A stretch of 64,000 nucleotides of DNA, taken from Ophiodon elongatus. Its lineage: Eukaryota; Chordata; Actinopteri; Perciformes; Hexagrammidae. Where the stretch lies: NCBI GenBank assembly GCA_016806645.1, contig JACSYO010002165.1:528001-592000 (forward strand), given 5' to 3'. The translations under genes were made by a program, and so were the position numbers. Position 1 is the stretch's first letter. Each line of letters starts with the position of its first letter. Below the pieces are notes generated by a model, which was given only the letters and a program-made list of their open reading frames with translations, did no database searches and was not told the DNA's origin. Below, one piece after another: positions 1 to 12,052 of this stretch.

Positions 1-1680
1 TTATGATGAGAACATGTTGCATGAGCTCAACAGTTGTTGGGGGTATATTGAAACTTTAGGCCAGATGCACCCCTGCTGAACGTTGAGCCCAATGGATTTA
101 AGTAGAAAATGATGAATGTGATTAGGTAATAAGAATGAGTAATTAAGTGTCCAGTTCCTTGAAATTAATGCAAGCTCACATGACCTACTCATTTGGATGT
201 AAAATACGAGCAAGCCTTGTGTATGCATGTAGAGGAATGTCTGGCGAGATACCTGCAGCATCTTGATACAAAGCAAATATGCTATTTGAGGTATGAGATT
301 ATATCTCATGACAAGCATGTCGCAATTCCTTCAACGAAGAACATTTAAGAAACGTTGGCTGCAGCAAAGGTCACCATGCTGATTCAAAACAGTGGGCTGT
401 ACTAGCAGGAGTCCACAGCACAGGAGCACAGGCTCAATAACATCCATGTGAACACCATAAACCATAAAGGAGCAATATGCAACATTCAGCATTAATAAAC
501 AAGCAATTTTCACGGTCCATGTGGACCTAAGCGGTAGTGTTTCTGAGCACCAGGGTCCCTTCAGAAAACCCTCTCATTTTACTGCACCATGGTCTGACAG
601 TCTTGCCCAGCTCAGTCCTGGTTCTGGTTCTCCCGTGCATCCTTTCCCTCCAGCGGGCCCAGCGATATGGCCGAGGCCTCCGATTGAAGTGTCAATCAAG
701 GGGTCTCAGACCCACCCGAGTCCCCATATTTTGCACACTAAGTGCAATGCGGTGCTGCGGCTGTGAGCTAGTACACACACTGGGAATCACATGCACTTAC
801 ATACGTGCTCGGTAAACAAAGCACACAGGAGCCTGGATCACAACACACACAGAGGGAGAGCGACTTCATTCTCTGCTCAGGTAAGATTTTACATATGTGA
901 AATCATTTTCACAGTGCTGTGTGATGTATTGACTTGAAATTTTGCTCTTAAATGTGATCTTCCCCCGAGGAAAACGATCAGATCATCTCCTGCAGGAGCA
1001 GGACCTTTTATTTGTAGAGTTGGTCTCTGCTGTGATAACACTTAAAAGCCTGCTGATCTAATGGAAATTTCCTCTCCAACCTGCAGTTCAAAATCTCTGT
1101 CTTGCTCTGACCTGGCTCCCCTCTGAGTGCGGTGGCTGGCCCTGTATTTTCATGATGACAGTAAACATCAGGTTTCGTTTGTGCTCCAGCTGTGACTTTC
1201 ATTTCCATCCAGCTGATGGAACAGGTTGTTGACCTGCAGCCTAGGGCTTTCTTCTCGACATCGAAACCAAAATGTGCCTTTACTGCTTGTTGGGGATGTA
1301 AGATTTGGAATATATTAGAGTTCATTCCAGTATATCATATTGAGGAATGATATATACAGTAATATAGTACATCTTTCACCTTAAGTTCAAATTACTTTGC
1401 GGAAACAATTTATATCAAGGTAGGTAGGTCATTTACCTTCAATTCATTTTGGCTTGTTGACCGATGACCATTATCTTTTTCTAACATCTACCAAGTATTA
1501 AGATGCTTAGTTTAACCATATCATAATCACACTGTACTGCACCTGCCATGTGTGAATATTGTATTGTAGAAATAAATAATGCAAAAAATATTTTGTCACT
1601 GAACGCAATCTAGGAATTTGCTAAATGGTACAATATCAACGTCATATTGAGCAAGGGGTTTGATGAAATAACAGCAGAGC
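1..1680. other. Noncoding flank
   Basis: No credible exon is seen. Open frames here have no domain and are broken within 110 codons. Apart from the repeat fragment at 815-895 I see nothing recognisable. Confidence 0.5.
815..895 (+). repeat. Dispersed repeat fragment, partner of 8975-9065
   Basis: AAACAAAGCACACAGGAGCC, TGGATCACA and GAGGGAGAGCGACTTCATTC correspond to the segment at 8975-9065. No coding potential is evident. Confidence 0.5.
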
Positions 1681-1922
1681 ATAGTATATTATAGTATAGT
1701 ATGCTATAATATACTATACTATAGCATAGTATGCTATAGTATAGTTTAGTATGCTATGCTTTAGTATAGTATGCTATAGTATGCTTTAGTATAGTATGCT
1801 ACAGTATAGTATGCTACAGTATAGTATGATATAGTATAGTTTAGTATAGCATGCTACAGTATAGTATACTATAGTATATTATGCTATAGTATAGTTGAGT
1901 ATAGTGTAGTATAGTATGCTCT
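1681..1922. repeat. AT-rich minisatellite built from TATAG/TATGC pentamers
   Basis: About 240 bases are irregular mixtures of ATAGT, ATGCT and TTAGT. Self-complementary stretches are many (TATACTATAGTATA), so cruciform or slipped structures are likely. No coding signal is present. Confidence 0.9.
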
Positions 1923-3680
1923 ATTCACCATTTTGGTGAACTTTCTCTTGCTCACACACAGCCTATACACATCCTGAAGATTTACTGCTGGAATAAGCAC
2001 ATATGGGAACACATTTTTTTTTTACTTTATTGTTGAAAACTATGAGACGGCGAGAGAAGCTGTAGATTAAATGTTGAGAGTGACAGGGCACTCAAGCGCA
2101 AAATTATACAATGAAAAAACTATCATGAGGGAGAGATTTAATGCACCTTGTGACATAAGTAAGATTATTGACACTAGTTCAACACTAAATAATATATATT
2201 TTTCATGATCCAACCAGGATATCACCTCGTGTCAAGTTACAAATGAATGAGATTGAATGAACTAACAAACTGAAAACAGAGAGGACACCTCTAGTTGGTT
2301 AAGTTTAATAAAGCTGAGGAGAGAGTTTTTATTTATTTTTTTTAATGGAGGTGGCGGTGTCACAGCTGTTGCAGCAGCTGTCCAGGTTGCGAGCGGTTGT
2401 GGCTGTACGCCTTCATTACACACGGGGACACATCATCTAGCGTGGCTGATGCCGGAGGGAGTGGGGAAAGTTTGTGTTTTTACTAGTTCAGGAGAATTAC
2501 ACAAGTAGGCAGCTACTGCTGGAGACGAAGTGGTGAACATGGGAAACACCAAAACTGGTAATTTAACTTGGCCCATTTACAGTAGCATTAAGTACAGTCT
2601 CACATACTGCAAGCATGGCTGTCATAGTCTTGTTTTAGGCTATTTTCCCTAAGACAATGCTAATCCTAAAACATGCCGAAGTCCTGCCCCAGAAACCAGA
2701 CTGGCCAATCATAGCGTAGCATTGGCCAGTGCCAACCAGGGTCCGACAACCATCCGGCTGTGCCCCATAGACTCTCATTTTCTTCATTGTCAGGTTGGTC
2801 TAGTGGATTTCAACCTAGTCATGGCTTAACGTTGTGTAATAGCGATGCTCGTCACCTCGAGGGGTTGGAAGGAAATATACGTTTCTAAAACGTTACGTTT
2901 CTACTTAAAAACCTGTGGAGCTAACCTCATCAGAGTACGTTAGCATATCATTAACTAGCGTGAGCATCTGTACTGAAGGTGTACTGAACGTACACACATG
3001 CTGCTTTTGCTTTTTAATGATTGTGACAGTGAATAAAGACCATCCTGGCTTGACAGGAACAGAGATACTAATTTCATTGTCTTCCGTCTTGATCGCCAGG
3101 TGATGTGGTTCACTTTTACACTGTGTCATCCGTAGGCATTAGCTTATACCTCTTCTTCTTTATAAACCGTTTTCTCTGCTTAAAGTGTTTGACATCCTGT
3201 ATATATCCTTCAAAGGCTAATTGTAGATCCGTCTCTCTGCTTTCGTCCATAAATGTGATAGTATTTATGCAGTGAGAGCAATTAGTGACAGTGTGGGCTC
3301 CATGGTAGTCTCTCTGGGTGGGGCTTAGCAAAGGGTAATTTACTGTATAATGTTGTTCTGAGATAAACAGTTGTCACATGATTACGCATCAGTGTGTCAT
3401 TATCTCAGGATAACTGCCTTTTCTAATGCATGGTTTATCCCAGTAGGTTTCATCATGAAGTCATTCCTCTCAGACGTCGCTGAAGAGAGTGGAACGAAAA
3501 TACAAGAAGAGAAAAGAAGAAGCCTTTGGTTGGCAGCTCCTCAAATCCAGAGATATTTTGGAACCAACTGGCAAAATTTTCAGGTGGCGTAATCTAAATC
3601 TTTCTCATTTCACTGCACACCACTTCCAACCCTGAACCCTTTCCTCTCAGGTGTCTCTCTTCTTCCATTACCTCATTCTT

Positions 3681-3737
<57 letters not shown>

Positions 3738-4429
3738 CTGAGCGCTTAGACAAACCACCCAGAGAAAGAGATGTCTGGTGAGATGAACTGTGAATTTTCT
3801 TTCATTACTTTGATTATAAAAAGCCATGTTTCCATCCAACTGTCAGATGAGGCAATTTTGGGGCTCTTTGGGAAGAAAACGTAACACAACAGAAAAATGA
3901 CAACTGCCTTTCAAGAAATGATCACTATTTGCCAGTCTGTTATTTCATGAGTGTCTGAATCACACTGGGTGGAGAGATGCTGTCGCTCTGCTACCCAGCA
4001 TGTTGCACTCACTGGCTACGAACCAACAGTATCCCTGAATGTTAAGCGATTATTATGTTTATATATTTAGACCCTTCATGCCCATGGCTTTCATGCTCCA
4101 TACTAGTCATTTCTGATGTAAATGGGCTAAATGCAGACGGCGGTGTCGACGTCCGGTAAAATCTAAGCCAGCCTAACCACTTCCTCTTTTAGCATGACTG
4201 TTCACTGTCTAACACATTTTGGCTAACATTCTTTTAATATGAAAAGATCATGTAATGTTTATAGTTAATCGAATGGTGTAAAACCGATTAAAAAAGGAAA
4301 CTAACACTGGTAAATTAGCTAATGTGCTAACATCAGCATGGTTCAGACGGTTCTAACAACCCTATCTCCTCGCTGCAAACACTGGGCGCTGCTGTTTTTT
4401 TTGGGGGGGGGGGGGTAAATTGATCCTGG
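1923..4429. other. Noncoding flank
   Basis: AT-rich sequence with a CT microsatellite and a T8-G13 homopolymer junction at 4395-4415. No exon is supported. Confidence 0.5.
3683..3739 (+). repeat. CT microsatellite
   Basis: CT run with a single TT interruption. It creates an Arg/Glu-rich spurious frame on the minus strand. Confidence 0.95.
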
Positions 4430-4645
4430 GTTAAACAAATCAGTTGTGGAAGAAGTACTCAGAACTTCTCCATAAGTAAAAAATAGTAATACCAAAGTGT
4501 AAAAGTATTCTGTTACAAGTAAAAGTCCTGCATTCAAAATCTTACTTGTAAAAGTACAGAATTATTAGAATCAAAATAAGATTGAAGTGCTCATTGTGCA
4601 GAATGACCCATTTAAAAAAAAATAATACATATTATATTACTGGTT
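4430..4645 (+). repeat. Dispersed teleost repeat of the 'AAGTAAAAGT' type
   Basis: The text GTGGAAGAAGTACTCAGAAC, TACAAGTAAAAGTCCTGCAT, CTTACTTGTAAAAGTACAG and CTCATTGTGCAGAATGACCC is a repeat I recognise from many teleost genomes. It has no coding frame. It directly abuts the LINE tail at 4650. A short piece of the same family (GTGGTGGAAGTAGCATTCCG) is at 42130-42180. Confidence 0.6.
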
Positions 4646-4649
4646 TGAT

Positions 4650-4680
<31 letters not shown>

Positions 4681-5403
4681 GTAGATAGATACTTTATTAA
4701 TCTCGCAAGGGGAAATCTTTTCGCTACAGCAGCTTTTTTACATACAGGTAAGATAAGAACAATATATACAAAAAATAGAATAGAATAATAATAAGAAAAT
4801 AAGAAAAATGCACAATATATACAACAAATAGAATAGAATAATAATATTACATTAAATTAACTAAGAAAACGAAACAGTAGTGCAAACAAACAAACAAAGG
4901 TGCTATAGTTGGGTGGTTGATTTGGCCAGAGGTGATTTATTGTACAGTGTTATTGCAGTGGGCAGGAATGACCTCCTGTATCGGTCCTTGTGACAGCGGA
5001 GCTGGAGAAGTCTGTTGGAAAAGGTGCTCCGCTGTCCTGCAGTAGGTGGTGGAGAGGATGGTCCGGGTTATCCAATATGGATAATCATTTCTTCAGTGTC
5101 CTCCTCTCCACCACCTTCTCCAGACTGTCCAGTTTGCAGCCAATGATGGAGCCGGCCTTCTTCGCCAGTTTGTTGAGTCTGTTGGTGTCTCCGGCTCCAG
5201 TGCTGCTCCCCCAGCAGACCACGGAGAAGAACAGAGCACTGGCCACAACAGACTGGTAGAACATCTCCAACATCTTGCTGCACACATTGAAGGATCAAAG
5301 TTTCCTTAAGAAAACGAGTCGACTCATCCCCTTCTTGTACGCAGCGTTGATGATGGTCTTCCAGTTCAGTCTGTTGTTGATTGAGACACCCAGGAACTTG
5401 TAC
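4650..5403 (-). mobile_element. Non-LTR retrotransposon (LINE) 3' portion with reverse-transcriptase-like C-terminal frame, pseudogenic
   Basis: On the minus strand about 290 bases encode the typical C-terminal part of a fish LINE reverse transcriptase. YKFLGVSINNRLNWK and SRLVFLRKL are followed by a TGA (5295-5297) where Arg is usual, then KMLEMFYQSVVASALFFSVV, CWGSSTGAGDTNRLNKLAKK and AGSIIGCKLDSL. The 3' UTR follows, ending in TTAATAAAGTATC and a (TATC)n tail (plus strand 4650-4692). That tail is typical of these elements. The 5' end stops abruptly near 5403, so the copy is 5'-truncated. The clade (CR1/L2/Rex type) is a guess from the protein style. Confidence 0.8.
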
Positions 5404-6009
5404 TTTATTATTATTATTGGTGCATTACTGTATACACAACATTAATGGGTCGCTTAATCTTCAATAATATATCATAATTTATTAGTTGATTCAGTAAAAG
5501 CGCCTTAATTTCACCACATGCATGTTTGGTTCATTTTCTCTGCTCATATCAATCACTTGGAAAATTCCAGCAGATGTATAGCAATTAGCAATCATGCCCA
5601 CATATATGAATATAATTATTACTATTACACAGAGCAGAGTTAGATTTATGCTAGCCTATAGCTGCAAATACAAGCTTCATGATTCAAATGGAGATTTTTT
5701 TTTCTTTTTTAAATGCAAATGACTAGAGCAAATAATCCAAGAGATGATTTATTCAGTGATATCATTAAAGGCAGTGTTACTGCAACGTGAAAATACATAC
5801 TTTTAATTATGTCTATGCGTCACAATAGTTCATGCATTCTGATAGGTGGGTTCACCGGAGGTGATATATACTATACTATACCACCAGGAGATGGGGAAAG
5901 ACGGTCATGTCCCCGAGTGAGGGGGGTGGGGTGGGGTGTGATGGAAAATATTTGTTCAGAAACATAAAAATCAATCAAAAATAAGATCAAAGTTTCATGG
6001 TAAAGTTAC

Positions 6010-6120
6010 CTTGGTTCTGGGTATTATACCACTTCTGGTCAGTCCCCACATGGTTGCACAGAGCACACAGGTACACTAGCGGCTCTGTAGCTGAACAGGA
6101 CGGGAATCCCTGAAGACAAT
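6010..6120 (-). other. Candidate internal coding exon of an unidentified gene
   Basis: A 111-bp minus-strand segment is bounded by TTTTCACAG at its 5' side and AACCAAG/GTAACT at its 3' side. One frame is open throughout (phase 1 at both ends) and reads CLQGFPSCSATEPLV then YLCALCNHVGTDQKWYNTQN. The two other frames have stops. It contains four Cys and one His in a spaced pattern (CALCNH), but I do not recognise the family. No partner exon was found within several kb. It may be a chance match, a gene relic or part of a gene extending outside the window. Confidence 0.2.
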
Positions 6121-7670
6121 CTGTGAAAATACACAGTTAAACATTAAACAATCTTATTTCAAACAATAAATGTGTGAAGTTTGGTTGTGAAAGAGATTAC
6201 GTCACAGTTTGATGGTCTGGAAAAAACAAAACAAGACAAATATGAACCAAATTTCCACCGTTTATATACACTAAATGATGTGCAGATGCTAAAGTTGTCG
6301 CCAAATCGTTAACAATCTCATCTTGCTCATTTAAAATAACTAGTGGCCAAATGGAGTAAACAAACATGTTAAGGGCTGACATTACATGCCATACCTTTGT
6401 AATTGTGGATGCAGCTTGAAACGTATATTTTGAAGCCCTTCTCCTTTGTAGTTGCTAACGCACGTCACAAAACCTGAACGCCGTTGGACCAGGTAGCCGG
6501 CTGACTCGAAATGCGGAAGTAAGTATTTCTCAAGCCAAAGTCAAGATAATCCTGATGGCATCGTCAGGGCTACTTCTCTCAGACTTGACAAAGCTCCAGA
6601 GCCACAGAGGACTTCACGGGCCGAGCAGTAGCTCCCGTGAGGCCTTGTGTCCATAGGATTCCCTTCATATTGGACAACTCTGCTCCGTACAAATTAAATC
6701 CAATGTTAGCGCTTCGCGCGGGAAGTAGTTTGGCCATTACAGTGGGGGTGAAAGAAGTGCTCAACACCACCATTGTCACCATTTTTGTTCATTAAAAAAA
6801 CATTTCCAATGTAGCTACTCACATGAAATAAAATAAAACTGCAAAAAAATTGTAACATTCTAATCCATAAAAAAAAGTTCTGTGCAATAAAGCGGAATGA
6901 CAGGAAAAAAGTGTTGAACACAGTGAGAAAAAGCATTAACCCAGCTGGTTCCACTGATTACTTCTCCTACATGTGCTGATTAGAATCCGCTGGGTTAGTC
7001 CACGTTGGTGGGTTCGTACTCTCTAGTACCTCTTAATTCAAAGTAAGCCAATCATTTGTTTCCAAGCTGTCATGCAAGGAATATCTCGTGAGATATGGGA
7101 GGAAAAACCTGTGTTTTATATATATATATATATTTGTTGTTGTTGTAGCCACACTTTGTTGATGAATGTAATGTGCATTCATGTTTCCCATAAGTGTAAG
7201 CTAAATGCCTCAGACATGCAGTACCATTCTATTTAATACTTTTTTTCATATGTTGAGCATTAGCTGTTTGTCATGTTGGGCTTTTCTTACAGCATCGAGC
7301 ACTGATTTGCATGAATTCTCCCTCCCCTTCAAATACCGTTCCTACTAAGTTAGAAAACAGTGTTGTACTTTCGTTAAATTACCCCCCCCCCTCCCCCATG
7401 CTGAGAGTTTTGAACTTGTTTTAAATCAAATTTTAATGTTGGATTTGAGAACAAAAGGGCTTGTTAACGTGGGCATTCTTTCTTTTTTTTTCAGAGCGGA
7501 TCGCATGCAGCTCGCTCCAAAAGCCCCCAGCTCGGGGAAAGCCGGTAAACGAGGTAATTAGTATCATAATGTAGAATTCATACAAACATGAACCTCTAAT
7601 CATAAAGTCTCTCGCAGACTTTAAGTGCTGAGACGCATGGGGCTTTAATGGAGAGAATGAAACGTGCGCG

Positions 7671-7694
7671 CACACACAAACACACACACACACA

Positions 7695-7731
<37 letters not shown>
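7671..7731 (+). repeat. CA microsatellite
   Basis: CA run with AAAC and ATAC interruptions, preceded by GTGCGCGCA. Confidence 0.95.
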
Positions 7732-7732
<1 letters not shown>

Positions 7733-8139
7733 AACATTAGCGGGCATAACAGAGTGGCATTAAGGCTGCCATTAAATGCTCTCTAGCAGAGTAAACACAG
7801 AGGCAGTGCTGGGAGTCGTATCACATCACATACTCGGTGAACAGATGGACGAGCAAATGCAGCCTGGAAAGCAAGAAGGGACCTTAAAATGCAGCTAATG
7901 GCCTCCAAGGTCCTGCTATCTGCGTGTTTCAATACTTATCCCTATTCTTTCTGGCAAAGTTGAATGTGCTTTATGCTCTTTTCCATCAACCTCCCGCCTC
8001 ACACAAACATTCAGACTAAGCTGCCCAGTGTGAACACAGTCCTCTACCGGTGGCCATTCAGAAGGTCAGGTTGAGGGCAGCTGAGAGTGTGTTATTCTGT
8101 TAATTCATTCACACATTTTATCACGTTATCTAAGGATTT

Positions 8140-8590
8140 GAACCAGGTGGCAACCTCCGGTTCTGCGCGAGTGAAGCCGATGCAAAAGGCCTCTGGTTGC
8201 TGGACTCCTCTGGTTGCAAAAAGAAGTCTGATTGTATGGAGGTTTACCTCAGTAAACATTGTAAAGTGAGTTTATGGTCTCTATCGCTAGTTTCAAGTCT
8301 TCTTTATTACAGCATGATGTTCATTCAGTAAATTATGGTCCATTTAGAGTCAAATAGACCATAAAGCAGAGTATGCTTTAGGGCGGGGCTTACTGTGGTT
8401 GACAGGTCGCTGTCGCTACCAGATATGTATACTGCTTCACTACGTCACTCCTCCACATTCTAAATATGGTAACTTCTGTTCATCGGTTGCAAAAAAGCCA
8501 AGATGGCGACGGCGAAATCACCAAACTCAAGGCTTCATAATGGCAGTACACAAACGGGTCCACTTCTTATATACAGCCTATGATTTGAAC
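8140..8590 (+). repeat. Family R dispersed repeat, copy 1
   Basis: This copy contains the family landmarks in order: TCTGGTTGCAAAAAGAAGTC, CAGTAAACATTGTAAA, GTTTATGGTCTCTA, CCATAAAGCAGAGTATGC, GACAGGTCGCT, AAATATGGTAACTTC, CCAAGATGGCGACGGCGAAA and CTTATATACAGCCTATG. No long open frame is conserved between copies, so it behaves as a short nonautonomous element. Confidence 0.75.
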
Positions 8591-8974
8591 CAGCGCCCTT
8601 TAAAACGCAGGCCTCACTTTGAATGATAAGAAGCATACTATTGAAACCTCTTATCTGTTTACCGTGATGGTGTTTCATATCGAAAGATGCTAAATTCCAA
8701 ATTCAACGCGTGGTTATGATCGAGGGAATGCCTCCACACGACTCCAAACGTGGCGACCGGTAGCAGCTAACGTTGCCCAAAACACGAATTATGCAAACAC
8801 CAGCAACAGTACTGACACAGCTAACGGGGGGAACCAGCGGGAATTATGCTCGTTCAGAAACACACAGACCAATTACATGCTTTGTAAATCGTATCACGTG
8901 ATGGAGCTCGGCAGTGCAGAGCGGTGGCGACTAGATAGCCAGTGGGGCACCAACATGCATACACAGCCAGCGTG

Positions 8975-9065
8975 GCTACTTAAACAAAACACAGAGAAGC
9001 TTGGATTACAGCGGTCAGAGAGGGAGTGACTTCATTCTCGGCTTAGGACACCACTTTATCTTTAC
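8975..9065 (+). repeat. Dispersed repeat fragment, partner of 815-895
   Basis: AAACAAAACACAGAGAAGC, TTGGATTACAG and GAGGGAGTGACTTCATTC match 815-895 with substitutions. Confidence 0.5.
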
Positions 9066-10391
9066 ATAGCGAATTTAGCAGCTTTAAATTATCATTTTTG
9101 TTCTCATAAAATTGCAACTTCAATTAATCTCACGCAATTAAAGCTTGAAAAAAAATCATAAAATGGTCATTTCAAATCTATTTTGTTGAAATGATGACTT
9201 TATTATCATAGAACATTTTTCATACAATGTTTAAACCTTATTCTTGGATTGGTTTCTCCCCTCACAGGAGGCTACATACTTACATGTGCACATGTCACCA
9301 TCGATCCGAGTCAAATTTTTTAGAGAGTTTATTGTAACTGAAGTCGTTTTCCTTTTTCCAGAGAAAACCTAATTCTGTCCACTTGACCTCGTTTCTGCTC
9401 TCAATTTTGGCCGGTGAGAAAGACACTTAAGTGAATAAGACGTGAACAATTACCGGCAGGTACAGACAGAGTTAAATATGACACTGAAAATGTAGCTGCG
9501 CCTGTATGAATTCGAATTTCTTTTTCTTTAAAATGATTAGGTGTAGGATTTTGAACTCTTTGACACGTATCCGTTCTCATAGACAGTTCATATGTAACCA
9601 TTGACATTTCATGCGTGTCATGTGTATGAGTGGACACTTTGGCATGAGAGTAGATCAAAATGCTAAGAATGGGCTACTGTGGCTCAGGGGATACAGCTAG
9701 TTGTACCTTTAATCACAAGTGTCCTTGAGCTCTGCAGGAGTCCAATGCTGTTTAAATTCTTAGGATGGATTAAATGCAGAAAGCCAAACTTTATGTATGT
9801 GACAATTCATATAAAGTTTAAGTCTTTTTTGTTTCTTTGTTTCATCTTCTGGGGACCAGGGGAATCCACAACAAATTCCATGGAAATCTCGCTTGCTTAT
9901 TGAATTGTTAAACAGCCTCCAAGACCGACTTCCCCCTCACGCTTTTCCGACTTTGTAACTCGGGAGTATGGATTCTCTTCCAAGTCCGCCCAAGATTTTG
10001 AACATTTACATCAGGATCAAACAGAAAAGTGCAAAAGTCTGGAACAAACAAGGTATTATTCACAAGTGAATTACAGGTGCTAGAGAGAGGAAGGGGAGTG
10101 GAGGGGGGGTGATCGACCATGGCCTAAATAATCAGCCAAATAATGTAACAAAAACCTCCATTTCTGATGCAACATTGTCTGGATGTCGGCGACACCCGGA
10201 GGAGAATCTCAACCCTGATTAGCCTTCGTGAGACAGCGGCATGCAAATTTCTCGCTCGAGTTGAAACATTTCATTCACGTCACAATGAAACAAAACATGA
10301 ACCGTGGAACCATTTTTGTAAACTATTTACATCATAAAATGCCACATATTGCTTTAAATCATTCAGGTATCAAGCAAACTGTGCGTGTATA

Positions 10392-10394
<3 letters not shown>

Positions 10395-10446
<52 letters not shown>

Positions 10447-10559
10447 GTGTGTGTGTGTGTGTGTAACACAGAGAGAAACTGTGACGTCCTGTACTGCAAC
10501 AACAGTCTGATAATAGAGTTTGAGAAGTATGGATATGTGTGACCAGTCTTTGTTGGCTC

Positions 10560-10605
<46 letters not shown>

Positions 10606-10669
10606 TGTGTGTGTGCGTGTGTGTGTGTGTGTGTCTGTGTGTGTGTGTCTGTGTGTGTGTGTGTGTGTG
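10395..10669 (+). repeat. Two long GT microsatellites (10395-10464 and 10562-10669)
   Basis: GT runs with GC and TC interruptions are separated by about 98 bases of unique sequence. They produce spurious Cys/Val and Thr/His open frames on both strands. Confidence 0.95.
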
Positions 10670-10954
10670 GTAATAGAGGGTTAGCACAGCCAGGTGACAG
10701 GGCCTGTAATTACAGCCAGCGAGACCAGACAGCCTGTCTTCTCCCTGAAAGAGAGAGACAGAGGATAGAAGAGAGGAGACGGGAAACACACACCCACCGG
10801 CCAAGTGGATGTGTGTTTGTGCGCCTGCATAAACAAAGTCAATTGAAACGCTCAAATCAATTAATGGAAAGTTCCTGATTGTTGTCATTGCCTTCACATG
10901 GTTGAACGTGGAGGCCAGCACAGCCCTTTAATCACAAGATGTATTTTTTTTAAA

Positions 10955-11045
10955 TATAAAGGCGCACTAGAGTGCAGATCTCCGCCGGGAGTGTCTGCAA
11001 CAACCACCGCTGCATTGTGCGATTGAATGAACGCGACCCACAAAG
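10955..11045 (-). repeat. Dispersed repeat fragment, partner of 17185-17265
   Basis: In reverse complement it reads CGTTCATTCAATCGCACAAT, GCAGCGGTGGTTGTTGCAGA and GGAGATCTGCACT. This matches the plus strand at 17185-17265 with substitutions. Identity of the family is unknown. Confidence 0.65.
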
Positions 11046-12000
11046 GCACACGCTCGCTCGCTCGCTCGCACACGACACGCAACCGATCGCGTGATCCTCC
11101 TGAGGGAGGTCATACTAAAAAGTCAAAAAAGTCTGATGTAACTCACAAACTCTGATGTTCAATTCATGCAACGCTGCTGTGATGGATTGACAGTATATTA
11201 AATCATACATCAGGTCAATATCAAAACAATTATCACTATTAAATATTACGTTGTCAAATTTCGTAACGATACATTTTGACTGATGAATTTCTTCCAGGCT
11301 TCCAGGGAGGAAAAACTCATTCAGACAAAATGGCCTTGAATGATATGTATGAATGTAAAATGACATTCAATTTGAAGACAATGCAGGTGAATAGGGTAAA
11401 AAAAAAAATATATTACATTATATAATATCTCCTCCAAGGCGTGAGAACTACCTTTGCAAAAGGTGTGGCATACCTTTCTCGCAAGCCAATCAGCGCAGAC
11501 TGGAATTTTCCGGGTGACGGGGGCTTAAAGAGACAGGTGCTAAAACGGAGGGTGAAAACGGGTAGTTTTATAAAAATATTAAAAAGATATTTCAACGTGT
11601 TCTCGTAGAAACCCAGGATACAAGTATTAATCTTAAAATTAGCATGATACATCCCCTTTAAGACAATTCTTTTTTTTGTATTACATGTTTTTTATGTTTA
11701 AATATGCAAATTAAAATGCAAACTTTTGGTGTATTTAGGAGAAATCTAAAGACGCTAACAGACAAAGTAGTAAAATAAACTAAATGTGTACTTTGGACGT
11801 GTTACGGAAGCAAAATAGCCCAAAAATCTCAAAATTGATCAGTGCATTAAAAACAATGTATTCACCCGAAGCGTCTCGAACACCATTTCCCAGAAGCCTC
11901 TTAGGTTAAAAAGTCTCCAGTGCAATTAAAGAGAGAGCAATTAACATTGCTACACCGTCAGATTTCTTGAGCTGTTTCATTGTTTATTATATTGAATGCA

Positions 12001-12004
<4 letters not shown>

Positions 12005-12048
<44 letters not shown>
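12005..12048 (+). repeat. GT microsatellite
   Basis: Uninterrupted GT run of about 22 units. Confidence 0.95.

Positions 12049-12052
<4 letters not shown>

Larger units (their letters stand above)
5404..8139. other. Noncoding flank with the candidate exon 6010-6120
   Basis: Apart from the candidate exon and the CA run at 7671, the stretch 7490-7960 (AGGTAATTAGTATCATAATG, CTTTAATGGAGAG, GCCATTAAATGC, CAGCTAATGGCC) is rich in TAAT-type homeodomain cores. It looks unlike the repeats around it, but this is only composition. Confidence 0.3.
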
